Source: Bacillota bacterium (GTDB taxonomy: Bacteria > Bacillota_G > Limnochordia > DTU010). From it: a DNA stretch of 51,303 nucleotides. Location of the stretch: assembly GCA_012799255.1 (NCBI GenBank), contig JAAZLQ010000143.1:1-51303 (forward strand), in the 5' to 3' direction. Position 1 is the first letter of the stretch. Each line of letters opens with the position of its first letter. Below are positions 9,119 through 20,414 of this stretch, piece after piece. The notes beneath the pieces were generated by a model. That model saw nothing but the letters and a program-made list of their open reading frames with translations. It was not told where the DNA came from and made no database searches. A program made the translations under genes and the position numbers.

Positions 9119-10131
9119 TAGAAACCAAAGTTTTATCTCCTAACCAGTTGGCTGAGGCGGTAAGGCTTTTGCAACAGGGCGAGGTTGTTGCCTTTCCCAC
9201 TGAGACCGTTTATGGGTTGGGGGCAAATGCGTTAGACCCTCAGGCAGTGGCCCGGATCTTCCAGGCTAAGGGAAGACCTCAGGATAATCCCCTAATCGTA
9301 CATTGTACAGGAATTACTCAAGTTAGCCAGTTTGTGCAGGAGATCTCCCCTGAAGTGCGCTTAGTAATGGATGCTTTTTGGCCAGGGCCGTTGACTATTG
9401 TACTTAAGAAAACAGATATTATTCCTACTGTGGTTACTGCAGGACTGGATACTGTGGCAGTTAGGGTTCCGAATCATCCTTTAGCTCTGGAGCTACTATC
9501 CAATACCAACTTTCCTCTGGCTGCGCCTAGTGCTAATACCTCTGGGCGACCGAGTCCAACCCGGGCAGAGCATGTTTTCTCAGATTTACAGGGCAAAATT
9601 CCTGCCATCCTGGATGGGGGAGAGACGGGCTGGGGTCTGGAATCTACTGTTTTAGACTGTACGGTTACCCCGTTTCGGGTATTAAGACCAGGTGGGGTTA
9701 CCCTAGAAGAATTGTCCGAACTGGTTCCAGTTGCCTTAAGTGAAGATGTTGCAGGACAATCTGAGATACCCCGCTCGCCAGGGATGAAATATCAACATTA
9801 TGCGCCGGAAGCGGAGGTATTCTTAGTATCTGGGGACAATTCTGCGGCACAAATTCTTCAGCTGAGCGAATCCTATTTTAGCAAGGGCCAAGCTGTAGGA
9901 GTGATGACCTGGAATGAGAGGGCGGAGCTTTTCCCTAAACTTAAAGTATTACCTATGGGCCCCCAAGGTGATTTGCACAGTCTAGCTAATAAACTCTATC
10001 ACTTGCTTAGGGAGGCTGATGTGCTGGGTTTAGATGTGCTTTTTATCGAAAGTGTGGATGAAGAACGTTTAGGTCTAGCCATTATGAACCGTTTGCGCAA
10101 AGCAGCAAAGAATCGTGAGCTAAGAACTTAA
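9109..10131 (+). CDS. ywlC: L-threonylcarbamoyladenylate synthase (Sua5/YwlC type)
   Basis: This is a 340-residue enzyme that makes threonylcarbamoyl-AMP from threonine, bicarbonate and ATP for tRNA t6A37. The YrdC domain (about 1-205) shows FPTETVYGLGANA, KGRPQDNPLIVH and the APSANTSGRPSPT loop. A linker ending SPGMKYQHYAP leads to the C-terminal Sua5 domain (about 235-335), so this is the long Sua5 type. The start is a GTG overlapping prmC. Length is typical. Confidence 0.94.
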   Translation: MELVETKVLSPNQLAEAVRLLQQGEVVAFPTETVYGLGANALDPQAVARIFQAKGRPQDNPLIVHCTGITQVSQFVQEISPEVRLVMDAFWPGPLTIVLKKTDIIPTVVTAGLDTVAVRVPNHPLALELLSNTNFPLAAPSANTSGRPSPTRAEHVFSDLQGKIPAILDGGETGWGLESTVLDCTVTPFRVLRPGGVTLEELSELVPVALSEDVAGQSEIPRSPGMKYQHYAPEAEVFLVSGDNSAAQILQLSESYFSKGQAVGVMTWNERAELFPKLKVLPMGPQGDLHSLANKLYHLLREADVLGLDVLFIESVDEERLGLAIMNRLRKAAKNRELRT

Positions 10132-10149
10132 GGTCGTTAAGGAGGAGTC

Positions 10150-10650
10150 ATGATCAAATCTGTTTTGTTCGTTTGTACCGGAAATACCTGTCGGAGTGTC
10201 ATGGCAGAACATTTGCTGAGGCACAGGGCCAAGGAAAAAGATATCGAGCTCGAAGTTGCATCTGCGGGGCTTAGTGCCTTTGCAGGCGATACTGCCACAG
10301 AACAGGCGCTTGAGGCCTTGGCGGAGCTGGGAATAGAAGGATTAGAACATCGTTCAAGGCGGGTTCATCCCCACTTGTTGGAGGAGTATGATCTCATCTT
10401 AGCCATGACCCAGCGTCACAAGCAGCAATTGCTGGAGATCGCCCCTGAACTTGCAGGGAAGATTTATCTCCTCAAAGAGTATGGCAAAAGAAGTCCAGCG
10501 GGGCAGGAGCCGGAGCAGTCAATAGAGAAAGAATACGAGATATCCGATCCCTTTGGACAGTCTTTGGCCGTCTATCGGAAGTCTCGGGATGAGATAGATC
10601 AGGCGATACAAGTCATTTTGGGACAAATAGATGGCGTAGAGAACGGATAG
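10150..10650 (+). CDS. ywlE: low-molecular-weight phosphatase, probable protein-arginine phosphatase
   Basis: This is a 166-residue LMW-PTP fold protein. The P-loop is CTGNTCRS with nucleophile Cys9. Thr13 in the loop matches the residue that in Bacillus YwlE gives phosphoarginine selectivity, where tyrosine phosphatases have Ile. The general acid is Asp133 in SDPFG. It is therefore likely to reverse McsB arginine phosphorylation; specificity is inferred from one residue and from gene order (ywlC-ywlE-upp). A clear AAGGAGGAG precedes the ATG. Confidence 0.88.
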   Translation: MIKSVLFVCTGNTCRSVMAEHLLRHRAKEKDIELEVASAGLSAFAGDTATEQALEALAELGIEGLEHRSRRVHPHLLEEYDLILAMTQRHKQQLLEIAPELAGKIYLLKEYGKRSPAGQEPEQSIEKEYEISDPFGQSLAVYRKSRDEIDQAIQVILGQIDGVENG

Positions 10651-10678
10651 AAATCGAATATGTTTAGGAGATGATCAA

Positions 10679-11308
10679 GTGAGCGTAGTACATGTGATTT
10701 CCCACCCTTTAGTGCAACATAAACTGACCATGATTCGGGATCAAAATACCGGTTCCAAGGATTTCCGTGAGCTAGTAGAAGAAGTGTCTATGCTGATGGG
10801 CTATGAAGTTACCAGAGATATGCCTTTGGAAGATGTGGAGGTAGAAACTCCTATCGGCAAAATGAAGGGTAAGGCGATCGCTGGTCGGCAGGTTGGAATT
10901 GTTCCGATCTTACGGGCAGGACTTGGCATGGTCAACGGTGTACTTAGACTAATACCCAATGCTAAGGTGGGTCACATTGGCGTATATCGTGATCCCGAGA
11001 CGTTACTTCCGGTGGAATATTACTGCAAGTTGCCCACTGACGTGGAAGAACGGCAAATCATTGTGCTAGATCCAATGCTAGCCACGGGAGGTTCTGCGGC
11101 CGCTGCCATTAAGTACCTTAAAGACCACAAAGTAACCTCGATTAAACTAATGTGCTTATTAGCGGCACCAGAAGGAATTGAGCTGTTACAAAGAGAACAT
11201 CCCGATGTACCCATTTTTACAGCAGCCATTGACGAAAAACTGAATTCCCACGGTTATATTGTTCCAGGCCTTGGCGATGCAGGTGATCGTCTCTTTGGTA
11301 CGAAGTAA
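10679..11308 (+). CDS. upp: uracil phosphoribosyltransferase
   Basis: This is a 209-residue enzyme that converts uracil and PRPP to UMP. The PRPP-binding loop is [11 protein letters not shown] and the uracil-binding C-terminus is [17 protein letters not shown]. The start is a GTG with AGGAGATGA in front. Size and sequence are standard. It precedes comEB, keeping pyrimidine salvage genes together. Confidence 0.97.
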   Translation: MSVVHVISHPLVQHKLTMIRDQNTGSKDFRELVEEVSMLMGYEVTRDMPLEDVEVETPIGKMKGKAIAGRQVGIVPILRAGLGMVNGVLRLIPNAKVGHIGVYRDPETLLPVEYYCKLPTDVEERQIIVLDPMLATGGSAAAAIKYLKDHKVTSIKLMCLLAAPEGIELLQREHPDVPIFTAAIDEKLNSHGYIVPGLGDAGDRLFGTK

Positions 11309-11332
11309 AGAAGTAGACTTGAGGTGAATGGT

Positions 11333-11788
11333 GTGGGAAGACCTTCCTGGGAGCAGTATTTTATGGACATTGCCGTACTCGTCTCTAGTCGTTCCACATG
11401 TTTACGCAGACAAGTGGGGGCGGTTTTGGTTCGAGATAAACATATTATTGCCACAGGCTATAACGGAGCTCCCAGGAATGTATCCCATTGTTTAGATGTG
11501 GGTTGCCTTAGGGAGCAACTGAACATTCCCTCCGGTGAGCGGCATGAGATGTGCCGGGGCACCCATGCTGAGCAAAATGCCATCATTCAGGCTGCACTGC
11601 ATGGTGTAAGTACGGCAGGGGCGACACTTTATTGCACACACCAACCCTGCATTTTATGTGCTAAAATGTTGATCAATGCAGGTGTAGAAAGAGTGGTTTT
11701 CCGGGGCGAATACCCAGATGGTTTAGCCTTGGATTTGATGAACGAGGCAGGATTAGAGCTGGTGAGGCATAGCCAGGGAGAGGAGTAA
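11333..11788 (+). CDS. comEB: dCMP deaminase family protein (ComEB-like)
   Basis: This is a 151-residue zinc-dependent deoxycytidylate deaminase supplying dUMP. The zinc site is HAEQNAI plus [13 protein letters not shown] (PCxxC). The GTG at 11333 is taken as start because GAGGTGA (11321-11327) lies five bases ahead of it. An upstream in-frame GTG at 11324 overlaps that Shine-Dalgarno. The N-terminus [12 protein letters not shown] is typical for the family. It ends four bases before wecA. Confidence 0.92.
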   Translation: MGRPSWEQYFMDIAVLVSSRSTCLRRQVGAVLVRDKHIIATGYNGAPRNVSHCLDVGCLREQLNIPSGERHEMCRGTHAEQNAIIQAALHGVSTAGATLYCTHQPCILCAKMLINAGVERVVFRGEYPDGLALDLMNEAGLELVRHSQGEE

Positions 11789-11792
11789 CTCC

Positions 11793-12833
11793 ATGAATGT
11801 GACTCAGTTTGTTATTGCATTTTTAGTTTCACTAGCGGTTACAGCAGCCTTAACCCCAGTTGCTCGGCGCTTTGCTTTGCGTATGGGTCTTGTTGATGTG
11901 CCTAATCCCCGGAGGATCAACAAAGTTCCCATGCCTACGGGCGGGGGTTTAGCTATCTATGCTGGGTTTATGGTAGCTTCGATCATTGGCGACATACCTC
12001 ACTTTGGGAGCACCGCTCTAGTTGCCACACTTGTTTTAGCTCTGGGGATTTTAGATGACCGTGTTGAACTTTCTGCCGGTGTAAAGTTCTTAGGCCAGTT
12101 TCTTGCGGTTTTCATTTACGTGCTGTGGGGACCGCGGATCGAGTTTATCAGTAATCCTTTTGGCGAGATGCTTTATTTAGGTAAACTTTCTATTCCTTTA
12201 ACCATGTTTTGGGTTTTGACCCTAATTAATATCATGAACTTTATTGATGGCATAGATGGTCTTACAACTGGGATTACCCTGATTGCGGCCCTAGCTCTCA
12301 CCACTTTAGCTGTCATGCTGGGTCGCTACGATGCGGCACTCTTGGCTATTATTGTAGTTGGAGCTACCTTAGGCTTTTTACCCTACAATTTTAACCCTGC
12401 CCAGGTCTATCTCGGCGACGGGGGAGCTATGTTGCTCGGCTTTTTGCTTGCTGCTATTTCTACAGAAGGCGCTCTCAAAGGGGCAGCTACCATTAGCATT
12501 TCTGTCCCCATCTTGATACTAGCAGTTCCTGTCACCGATTTGCTCTGTGCCGTGGTTCGCCGCTTCCAACAGGGAGTCCCCATCTACCAAGCGGACCGTT
12601 CCCATTTCCACCATAGATTATTAGATTTAGGTTTTAGCCAGCGACAAGTGGTCTATTTGGCCTATTCAATTACTGGTTTTTCAGCCACTATGGCTATTTT
12701 GACCGCCCAGTTAAACCGTACAACTTGGATTGTTGCCCTAGTTTTGGGTCTCATTTTCTGGTATGGTTCTGTTAGAGTGGGAATGATCAAGCCCTTGGGC
12801 AGTTCTCACAAGGGGGAGAACAAAGATGTTTAA
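11793..12833 (+). CDS. wecA: undecaprenyl-phosphate N-acetylglucosaminyl-1-phosphate transferase (WecA/TagO family)
   Basis: This is a 346-residue polytopic enzyme with about ten membrane segments that links a sugar phosphate to undecaprenyl phosphate. The family motifs are visible: ILDDR, the catalytic loop NFIDGIDGL, YLGDGGAM, and the HFHHRLLDLG loop that recognises the sugar in WecA/TagO rather than MraY. It overlaps the next gene (GlcNAc 2-epimerase) by 8 bp, a pair that makes lipid-linked GlcNAc and UDP-ManNAc. In this outer-membrane organism the product could feed O-antigen-like or SLH-binding wall polymers rather than teichoic acid. That is inference. Confidence 0.93.
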   Translation: MNVTQFVIAFLVSLAVTAALTPVARRFALRMGLVDVPNPRRINKVPMPTGGGLAIYAGFMVASIIGDIPHFGSTALVATLVLALGILDDRVELSAGVKFLGQFLAVFIYVLWGPRIEFISNPFGEMLYLGKLSIPLTMFWVLTLINIMNFIDGIDGLTTGITLIAALALTTLAVMLGRYDAALLAIIVVGATLGFLPYNFNPAQVYLGDGGAMLLGFLLAAISTEGALKGAATISISVPILILAVPVTDLLCAVVRRFQQGVPIYQADRSHFHHRLLDLGFSQRQVVYLAYSITGFSATMAILTAQLNRTTWIVALVLGLIFWYGSVRVGMIKPLGSSHKGENKDV

Positions 12834-13932
12834 GTTGGCCCTTGTCTTTGGCACCAGACCCGAAGCGATTAAAATGGCGCCGCTGGTTAAGGTTTGTCAG
12901 AACGTTCCGACTTGGGAAACCAAGGTTATTATTACAGGCCAACACCGGGAAATGGTGGACCAGGTTCTAAATCTGTTTGATCTGAAGGCAGATTATGATC
13001 TGGATATTATGAGCCATGGTCAGACGCTAAACGATATTTCGCAGCGTACCCTCAAGGGGATGGGCGAGATTTATGCCCAGTGGCGCCCCAATTTGGTACT
13101 TGTCCATGGAGATACCTCAACTGCCTTTGCAGCTGCATTGGCCAGTTTCTACGAGCGAATTCCTATCGGTCATGTTGAGGCAGGACTACGCACAGTATCG
13201 GTACAGAACCCGTTTCCAGAAGAGGCTAACCGCCGGCTAATTGATGTTATTGCGGATTGGTTCTTTGCACCTACCGAGGAGGCCGCAGACAATTTGCGGC
13301 AGGAAGGGGTGGAATCCGACCGGATTTTTGTTACTGGTAATACGGTAATTGATGCCCTTATATCTGTAGTAGATCCTGAGTACAAGTTCACTACACCTAG
13401 TCTGCAGAACCTAGATTTTCGAAAACCCATCTTAGTTGTTACAGCTCACCGCAGGGAAAATTGGGGTGAGCCTTTAAGCGAAATCTGCGAGGCTTTGTTA
13501 CAAATTAGTTCCACAACAGACTTACATATTGTTGTAGCAATGCATAAGAACCCTGCCATCCAGAGTGTGATGAGAAGTCTCTTAGGTCATGATCCCAAGA
13601 TCACTTTACTTGATGCACCAGATTATCAGGAGTTTGCCAATCTCTTAGCCAGGTGCACATTGCTCTTAACAGATTCAGGAGGGTTACAAGAGGAAGCCCC
13701 AGCTTTACATAAGCCCGTCTTAGTGATGCGGGAGGTAACAGAAAGACCAGAAGCACTTCAGGCCGGTACCGTGAAGTTAGTAGGGTCGAGCAAGGGTAGC
13801 ATTGTGGATGCGGTACAAAGACTCATGACAGATCCAGATCTTTATAGGCGAATGTCCAGCGCCCAAAATCCGTATGGTGATGGGAAAGCAGCTTTAAGAA
13901 TTCGCGCAATCTTGCAAGAGAAATATAAGTAA
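12826..13932 (+). CDS. wecB: UDP-N-acetylglucosamine 2-epimerase (non-hydrolysing)
   Basis: This is a 368-residue enzyme of two Rossmann-like domains that interconverts UDP-GlcNAc and UDP-ManNAc. Recognisable segments are the N-terminal [44 protein letters not shown] and [11 protein letters not shown]. The UDP-ManNAc made is used for wall or surface polymers, possibly the pyruvylated ManNAc polymers bound by SLH domains, which would suit the SLH proteins later in the window. It ends 13 bp before atpA with no terminator between them. Confidence 0.95.
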   Translation: MFKLALVFGTRPEAIKMAPLVKVCQNVPTWETKVIITGQHREMVDQVLNLFDLKADYDLDIMSHGQTLNDISQRTLKGMGEIYAQWRPNLVLVHGDTSTAFAAALASFYERIPIGHVEAGLRTVSVQNPFPEEANRRLIDVIADWFFAPTEEAADNLRQEGVESDRIFVTGNTVIDALISVVDPEYKFTTPSLQNLDFRKPILVVTAHRRENWGEPLSEICEALLQISSTTDLHIVVAMHKNPAIQSVMRSLLGHDPKITLLDAPDYQEFANLLARCTLLLTDSGGLQEEAPALHKPVLVMREVTERPEALQAGTVKLVGSSKGSIVDAVQRLMTDPDLYRRMSSAQNPYGDGKAALRIRAILQEKYK

Positions 13933-13945
13933 TGGGGGAATATTC

Positions 13946-15454
13946 ATGGCAATGAGACCAGATGAGATCGTAGCCGTTTTAAAGCGGCAGATCGAAGAGT
14001 TCGAAACCGAGTTGCAGGTGGAAGACCTGGGTTCCGTCCTAATGGTAGGGGACGGAATCGCCCGCGTTTACGGACTGGAGAAGGCATTGGCGGGCGAATT
14101 ATTAGAGTTTCCAGGGGATGTCTATGGTATGGTATTGAACCTGGAGCAAGACAATATCGGGGTTGTTATTCTAGGCCCATATGAACATATCAAAGAAGGC
14201 GATCCAGTGAAGCGTACTGGGCGCGTTGTACAAGTACCTGTCGGTGAAGCACTAATCGGACGTATCGTTAATCCTCTCGGCCAACCCATTGATGGCAAGG
14301 GACCTATTAAGACCGAAAAAAGTAGACCGATTGAAGCCCAAGCTCCTGGCGTAATTGATCGGGTCGGTGTACACCAACCATTACAAACAGGGCTAAAGGC
14401 CATTGACTCTTTGGTACCCATTGGCAGAGGTCAACGTGAACTTATCATTGGCGACCGTCAAACAGGGAAGACGGCCATTGCAGTTGATACCATTTTGAAT
14501 CAGAAGGATCAAGATGTGATTTGCATCTACGTGGCCATTGGTCAGAAAGCTTCTACCGTGGCAGGTGTGGTCGAGACTTTATCAAAAGCTGGTGCTCTAG
14601 ATTACACGATTGTGGTTTCGGCTACAGCCAGTGAACCCTCTCCCTTACTTTATATAGCTCCTTATGCCGGGGTAGCGATGGCAGAAGAGTTCATGTATGC
14701 AGGTAAAGACGTACTAATTGTGTATGACGATCTTTCCAAGCATGCAACTGCCTACCGGGAAATGTCACTTCTTCTCAGAAGACCACCCGGTCGCGAAGCG
14801 TTCCCCGGAGATATCTTCTATATTCATTCCCGTCTTTTGGAGCGGGCAGCGAAACTGAATGATAAGTTGGGTGGCGGATCCATTACCGCCCTGCCAATTA
14901 TTGAAACCCAGGCCGGAGACATTTCTGCCTACATTCCGACCAACGTTATTTCTATTACCGACGGTCAGATCTTCTTGGAGTCAGATCTCTTCTATGCTGG
15001 AATACGGCCAGCCATTAGTGTAGGTCGCTCCGTATCCAGGGTGGGCGGTGCAGCTCAGGTAAAGATGATGAGGCAAGTTGCTGGATCGCTTCGCTTAGAC
15101 CTTTCCCAGTATCGGGAGTTAGCAGCTTTTGCCCAGTTTGGTTCCGATTTAGACCGTACAACTCGGGCCCGCTTGGCTCGGGGAGAGCGCATGTATGAGA
15201 TCCTCAAGCAAGAACAGTACAAACCCATGCCCGTTGAAGAACAGGGTGTATCATTATACATTGCGGTCAATGGCTATCTGGACAGTATTGCAATTGCAGA
15301 TGTAAATCGCTTTGAAAGGGAGTTCTTAGACTTCTTACGTCAGGAGCAACCTGAGATTCTAGATCAACTGCGGGAAACTAAGGAATTCACTGATGAGCTG
15401 GAAACTGCTCTACAAAAGGCCATTGTCGAATTTAAGAAAAACTTTGTTAGTTAG
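13946..15454 (+). CDS. atpA: F1 ATP synthase subunit alpha
   Basis: This is a 502-residue non-catalytic nucleotide-binding subunit of F1. The P-loop is GDRQTGKTA, and the arginine-finger segment is [14 protein letters not shown]. Length and conservation are normal, so the protein looks functional. GGGGGAATATTC precedes the ATG. It is the first atp gene here: the usual atpI-B-E-F-H genes (Fo a, c, b and delta) are absent, and the wecB stop is only 13 bp upstream. Confidence 0.97.
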   Translation: MAMRPDEIVAVLKRQIEEFETELQVEDLGSVLMVGDGIARVYGLEKALAGELLEFPGDVYGMVLNLEQDNIGVVILGPYEHIKEGDPVKRTGRVVQVPVGEALIGRIVNPLGQPIDGKGPIKTEKSRPIEAQAPGVIDRVGVHQPLQTGLKAIDSLVPIGRGQRELIIGDRQTGKTAIAVDTILNQKDQDVICIYVAIGQKASTVAGVVETLSKAGALDYTIVVSATASEPSPLLYIAPYAGVAMAEEFMYAGKDVLIVYDDLSKHATAYREMSLLLRRPPGREAFPGDIFYIHSRLLERAAKLNDKLGGGSITALPIIETQAGDISAYIPTNVISITDGQIFLESDLFYAGIRPAISVGRSVSRVGGAAQVKMMRQVAGSLRLDLSQYRELAAFAQFGSDLDRTTRARLARGERMYEILKQEQYKPMPVEEQGVSLYIAVNGYLDSIAIADVNRFEREFLDFLRQEQPEILDQLRETKEFTDELETALQKAIVEFKKNFVS

Positions 15455-15465
15455 GGGGGCTGAAG

Positions 15466-16338
15466 ATGGCACAATCGAGCCGTGATATTAAACGGCGGAT
15501 TTCAAGCATCACCAGCACCCAGCAAATTACGAGAGCAATGGAGATGGTTGCTGCCGCCAAGTTAAGAAGGGCTCAGGAGACGGTGATTAGCACTAGACCG
15601 TATTTTGATCGTCTCACAACTTCCCTTGGCACTGCCTTAAGGGCCGCCCAAGAGCAAGGTGAAGACCTACCAGAAGTTCTCCAAGAACGGGAGGGAAACA
15701 GCCATTGTCTCGTGGTGTTAACATCTGATCGGGGCCTGGCTGGTAGCTATAACGCAGCAATCATCCGCAAGGCTGAGGCGTTTTTGCAGGAACATCCCGA
15801 AACCGAAATGGTGATTGTGGGCCGTAAAGCGAGAGATCACTTTAGACGGCGCAATATAACCGCGTTAGCAGAGTTTGTAGGTCTTGGTGATAGACCAGAG
15901 TTGCGACAAGCTATTGATATTGGTCAGGTGATTCTTGATTTCTTCCAGCATGAAATGTTTGATAGAGTTACTGTTCTTTATACTAAGTTTGTAAATACCG
16001 TAACTCAGCCCGTTACTTTGCGCACTATTTTACCTGTAACGGATCAGCTGGCCGAGGCGGAGCGTTCTGGACCAGAACCATTGTATATGTATGAACCCTC
16101 CATTAATGAGGTGTTAGAGACGCTAATTCCGCTCTACGTAAATGCCGCGATTTATCAGTCTCTAAATGAGGCTAAAACTAGCGAACTAGCCGCACGGATG
16201 AACGCCATGCGTAATGCCACTGAGAATGCGGACGAGCTGATTAGCAAGTTGAACTTGACCTATAACAGAGCGAGACAGGCTCAAATTACTAAAGAAATTG
16301 CTGAAATCGTGGGCGGTGCTGATGCATTGCAATCGTAG
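15466..16338 (+). CDS. atpG: F1 ATP synthase subunit gamma
   Basis: This is the 290-residue central-stalk subunit. The N-terminal helix carries IKRRISSITSTQQITRAMEMVAA and the C-terminal helix NAMRNATENADELI...YNRARQAQITKEIAEIVGGA; these form the rotor coiled coil, with the alpha/beta domain between. Length is normal. It lies 11 bp after atpA and 20 bp before atpD. Confidence 0.96.
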   Translation: MAQSSRDIKRRISSITSTQQITRAMEMVAAAKLRRAQETVISTRPYFDRLTTSLGTALRAAQEQGEDLPEVLQEREGNSHCLVVLTSDRGLAGSYNAAIIRKAEAFLQEHPETEMVIVGRKARDHFRRRNITALAEFVGLGDRPELRQAIDIGQVILDFFQHEMFDRVTVLYTKFVNTVTQPVTLRTILPVTDQLAEAERSGPEPLYMYEPSINEVLETLIPLYVNAAIYQSLNEAKTSELAARMNAMRNATENADELISKLNLTYNRARQAQITKEIAEIVGGADALQS

Positions 16339-16346
16339 ACTTGTGA

Positions 16347-17776
<1,430 letters not shown>

Positions 17777-17777
<1 letters not shown>

Positions 17778-18181
17778 TGTCTACATTCACGTTCGAAGTG
17801 GTGACTCAAGAGAGGACGGTCGTCTCAACTGAGGTGGAGTATGTTTCTCTACCAGGGGTAGATGGAAAATTCGGCATCTTAAAGGGCCATCTACCGATTA
17901 TGGCGGCTCTTGGCATCGGAGTGCTAGAGTATGGTCCACGGGAGGGCAAAAGGAGAAAGATCGCCCTGGGCGGTGGTTTTGTGGACATGCATGATAATAA
18001 ACTCACCGTTATGGCTCATACGGCAGAACTAGCTGAGGAAATTGATGTACTCCGGGCCAGGGAGGCCAAACGGAGGGCGGAGCAAAGAATCCAAGCCCGC
18101 GAGGCGGATTTAGACTTGGCTAGAGCCCAAATTGCCTTACAAAAGGCGCTACTCCGTTTAGAAGTAGCCAATGAAAACTAA
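17777..18181 (+). CDS. atpC: F1 ATP synthase subunit epsilon
   Basis: This is the 134-residue epsilon subunit. An N-terminal ten-stranded sandwich (about 1-85: LPGVDGKFGILKGHLPIMAAL) precedes two C-terminal helices rich in Arg, Ala and Glu, which in other species act as an ATPase inhibitor. The ATG overlaps the atpD stop by one base; GAGGAGAA supplies the ribosome-binding site. It is the last gene of the transcript, with a strong terminator immediately after. Confidence 0.94.
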
Positions 18182-18202
18182 CCCCCTTTTCGGGGGTTTT
18201 TT
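18180..18202 (+). terminator. Terminator of the wecA-wecB-atpAGDC transcript
   Basis: The stem AACCCCC / GGGGGTT has a 5-nt loop and is followed by a run of six T (18197-18202), starting at the atpC stop. This is a textbook intrinsic terminator that separates energy genes from the sporulation genes. Confidence 0.93.
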
Positions 18203-18215
18203 CCTGCGCAAAAAT

Positions 18216-18244
18216 GCATAACTGCCAAATTTTAGGTACATACT
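18216..18244 (+). promoter_or_regulatory. Possible sigma-F-type promoter of the spoIIQ-like gene
   Basis: GCATA (18216-18220) and GGTACATACT (18235-18244), 14 nt apart, resemble the forespore sigma-F pattern (GyATA and GGnnAnAnT). They lie about 20 bp before the start codon of a gene whose Bacillus homologue is sigma-F dependent. The match is by eye only. Confidence 0.4.
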
Positions 18245-18264
18245 AGTGCCAAGGCGGTGATTGT

Positions 18265-18975
18265 ATGCAAGTATGGCGGAATTTTAAACATAGGTTGAAA
18301 TTAGCCTGGTACAGGCAGGAAAACCGCAGACTCTTTGTGGGGATTGTGGTTGGTTTATCTCTAATTCTGGGGATAGGTATCGGAATCTACCGTGCTTGGC
18401 CCAGTGAAGAGCCAGTAGTTACGACCAATCCTATTAGTCGCGAAGAACTGGATGCGGTAGTTCATGAGCGTGTGCAAACCGTGATTGCTGATCTCTATCC
18501 CTGGGTATTGGATGGTCCCACTCAGGTAGTAATGGTGGAGCCACCGGCAAGCGTTCTACCTCAGCCAACCGAAAAGAGACCCGAGCCCGAGCCAGAAGTA
18601 GTGGTTTCCTTTGAACACCTGATCTGGCCAGTTCAAGGTGAGATTACTACACCCTTCGGTTGGTATCGTCATCCAGTTTATGGTGATTGGCGGTTTAACG
18701 CAGGCTTAGTCTTCAACGCGACTGGAGAAGCGGTGAGAACAGTGCTCCCCGGTGAAGTGGTCTCGGTTACCTCCAGTGGGCTAGAAACTGAACTGATCAT
18801 TGATCACGGCAGCGGGTGGGTAAGTACCTATCGATCCATTAAGGGAATTCAGGTTGGTCCTGGAGAAATTGTGAAACAGAATCAGAATATAGCGCTACCC
18901 GAAAGCTCGGGGCTGGTCTTCTTCGGCCTTTCGCACAATGGCGAGCCCGTCAACCCCCAGGCCTTTCTCCACTAA
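18265..18975 (+). CDS. spoIIQ: SpoIIQ-like forespore membrane protein with a degenerate LytM/M23 domain
   Basis: This is a 236-residue protein with one membrane segment (about 22-43), a linker rich in Pro and Glu (about 90-115) and a LytM/M23 domain (about 120-236). The fold signature TPFGWYRHPVYGDWRF...GLVF is clear, but the zinc ligands expected in the HxxxD, YAH and HxH positions read NAGLV, YRS and VFF. It therefore cannot be a normal endopeptidase. Bacillus SpoIIQ is likewise inactive and pairs with SpoIIIAH across the engulfing membranes, while many clostridial SpoIIQ keep the zinc site. The position directly before spoIIID and mbl supports the SpoIIQ assignment. Confidence 0.82.
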   Translation: MQVWRNFKHRLKLAWYRQENRRLFVGIVVGLSLILGIGIGIYRAWPSEEPVVTTNPISREELDAVVHERVQTVIADLYPWVLDGPTQVVMVEPPASVLPQPTEKRPEPEPEVVVSFEHLIWPVQGEITTPFGWYRHPVYGDWRFNAGLVFNATGEAVRTVLPGEVVSVTSSGLETELIIDHGSGWVSTYRSIKGIQVGPGEIVKQNQNIALPESSGLVFFGLSHNGEPVNPQAFLH

Positions 18976-18981
18976 TGCTAC

Positions 18982-19009
18982 GCATATTCAAAGCCCTGCA
19001 GCATATAAA
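18982..19009 (+). promoter_or_regulatory. Possible sigma-E-type promoter of spoIIID
   Basis: GCATATT (18982-18988) and GCATATAAA (19001-19009) resemble the mother-cell sigma-E -35 (ATATT) and -10 (CATAnAnT) elements, about 13 nt apart. They lie 30 bp before the spoIIID start. In Bacillus, spoIIID is sigma-E dependent. Spacing is slightly short, so confidence is moderate. Confidence 0.45.
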
Positions 19010-19037
19010 TGTATAAAAAGTGCTAGGGGGAGCGCAG

Positions 19038-19304
19038 ATGAGAGATTATATCCGCAAGCGGGTGGTGGATGTAAGTTTATATATTGTGAAAACAAACGCC
19101 ACTGTGCGCCAGGCGGCCACTGTGTTTGGGGTGAGTAAAAGCACTATCCATAAGGATGTGACCGAGCGCTTGCCACGCATTAATAAAGAACTAGCCGAAC
19201 AAGTCAAAAAAGTGTTAGAGGTAAATAAGTCAGAGAGACATATTCGTGGAGGAGAGGCTACTAAGCGAAAATACGGTGTTAAAGGGACTACTCGTGCCTC
19301 TTAG
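19038..19304 (+). CDS. spoIIID: sporulation transcriptional regulator SpoIIID
   Basis: This is an 88-residue DNA-binding protein of the mother cell that tunes the sigma-E regulon and sigK expression. The helix-turn-helix VRQAATVFGVSKSTIHKDV lies at about 23-41, followed by the family helix LPRINKELAEQVKKVL and a basic tail. The ATG at 19038 follows TAGGGGGAG; an upstream in-frame GTG at 19020 precedes that site and is not used. Its occurrence beside spoIIQ and mbl is the normal Firmicutes arrangement and indicates a spore former. Confidence 0.95.
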   Translation: MRDYIRKRVVDVSLYIVKTNATVRQAATVFGVSKSTIHKDVTERLPRINKELAEQVKKVLEVNKSERHIRGGEATKRKYGVKGTTRAS

Positions 19305-19394
19305 AATCCATGCAGAAAAAAGGATTTGCCCCTTCTATGGCGAACACTATTGCATTGCATAAAACTGCTAGTGTTTGTGGAGGGGGCTGTGTTA

Positions 19395-20411
19395 ATGTTT
19401 GGCAAGGACATAGGAATTGATCTAGGTACTGCAAATATATTAGTTCATGTGCGTGGCAAGGGAGTAGTCATCCATGAGCCTTCGGTAGTGGCCGTTGATG
19501 TCAATACTCAAAAAATCTGCGCCATTGGTGAGGAAGCCAGGGAGATGATCGGACGTACACCTGGCAATATTAGGGCAATTAGACCTATGAACGAAGGGGT
19601 TATTGCTGATTTTCAAATCACCGAAGAAATCCTCAAACACTTTATTAGAAAAGCTGCAGGGCGTGGTTTTAGACCTCGGGTTATGGTTTGTGTCCCTTCG
19701 GGGATCACCACAGTTGAAAAACGAGCTGTAATTGAAGCCGCGAATTTAGCTGGGGCCAAGGAAGTTTACCTTGTGACCGAGCCAATTGCCGCGGCTGTTG
19801 GTTGTGGCTTGGACATTGCTGCTCCCAGTGGCAATATGGTGGTGGATATTGGCGGAGGTACCACAGATATTGCAGTTATTTCACTAGGTGGAGAAGTGAC
19901 TTCAGAATCATTGCGTATTGGTGGTTCCCATATCGAAGAAGCTATTGTTCGTCATGTGAAACGGGTGTACAACCTTGCTATTGGCGATCGTACAGCTGAA
20001 GATATTAAAACTACCATTGCCAGTGCATTTCCTACTCCTGACAGAAAAATGACTATTCGCGGTAGGGATCTAGTTACCGGTTTACCTGCCACGGTTGAAA
20101 TTTCTTCAATTGATATTTTCCCCGCTTTGGAGGAACCTTTACATAGTATTGTAGATGCTATTAGGCGTGTTTTGGAGGTAACTCCCCCAGAGTTGGCTGC
20201 AGATATCGTCAACAAGGGTATGTCTTTAACAGGTGGCGGTTCGCTCCTAGACGGTATGCCACGCTTGTTACAAGAAAAAACTGGTGTACCTGTTACACTA
20301 GCAGAAGAACCCCTTAGCTGTGTAGTACGGGGAACCGGTCAAATTCTCGATACTCTAGAAAGTATTCCAAACCGTACTCCTTTTATAGCCAGCTATTCTA
20401 AGGGACGGTAA
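19395..20411 (+). CDS. mbl: rod-shape determining protein Mbl (MreB family)
   Basis: This is a 338-residue bacterial actin that guides lateral wall synthesis. The N-terminus MFGKDIGIDLGTANILVHV, the phosphate loop DIGGGTTDIAV and the adenosine motif LTGGGSLLDG are present. The ATG at 19395 has GGAGGGGG upstream; earlier in-frame ATGs read into sequence unlike the family. The assignment to the Mbl paralogue rests on the N-terminal sequence and on the spoIIID-mbl-flhO-flhP order known from Bacillus. The end lies just before a flagellar promoter. Confidence 0.93.
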   Translation: MFGKDIGIDLGTANILVHVRGKGVVIHEPSVVAVDVNTQKICAIGEEAREMIGRTPGNIRAIRPMNEGVIADFQITEEILKHFIRKAAGRGFRPRVMVCVPSGITTVEKRAVIEAANLAGAKEVYLVTEPIAAAVGCGLDIAAPSGNMVVDIGGGTTDIAVISLGGEVTSESLRIGGSHIEEAIVRHVKRVYNLAIGDRTAEDIKTTIASAFPTPDRKMTIRGRDLVTGLPATVEISSIDIFPALEEPLHSIVDAIRRVLEVTPPELAADIVNKGMSLTGGGSLLDGMPRLLQEKTGVPVTLAEEPLSCVVRGTGQILDTLESIPNRTPFIASYSKGR

Positions 20412-20414
20412 GAT

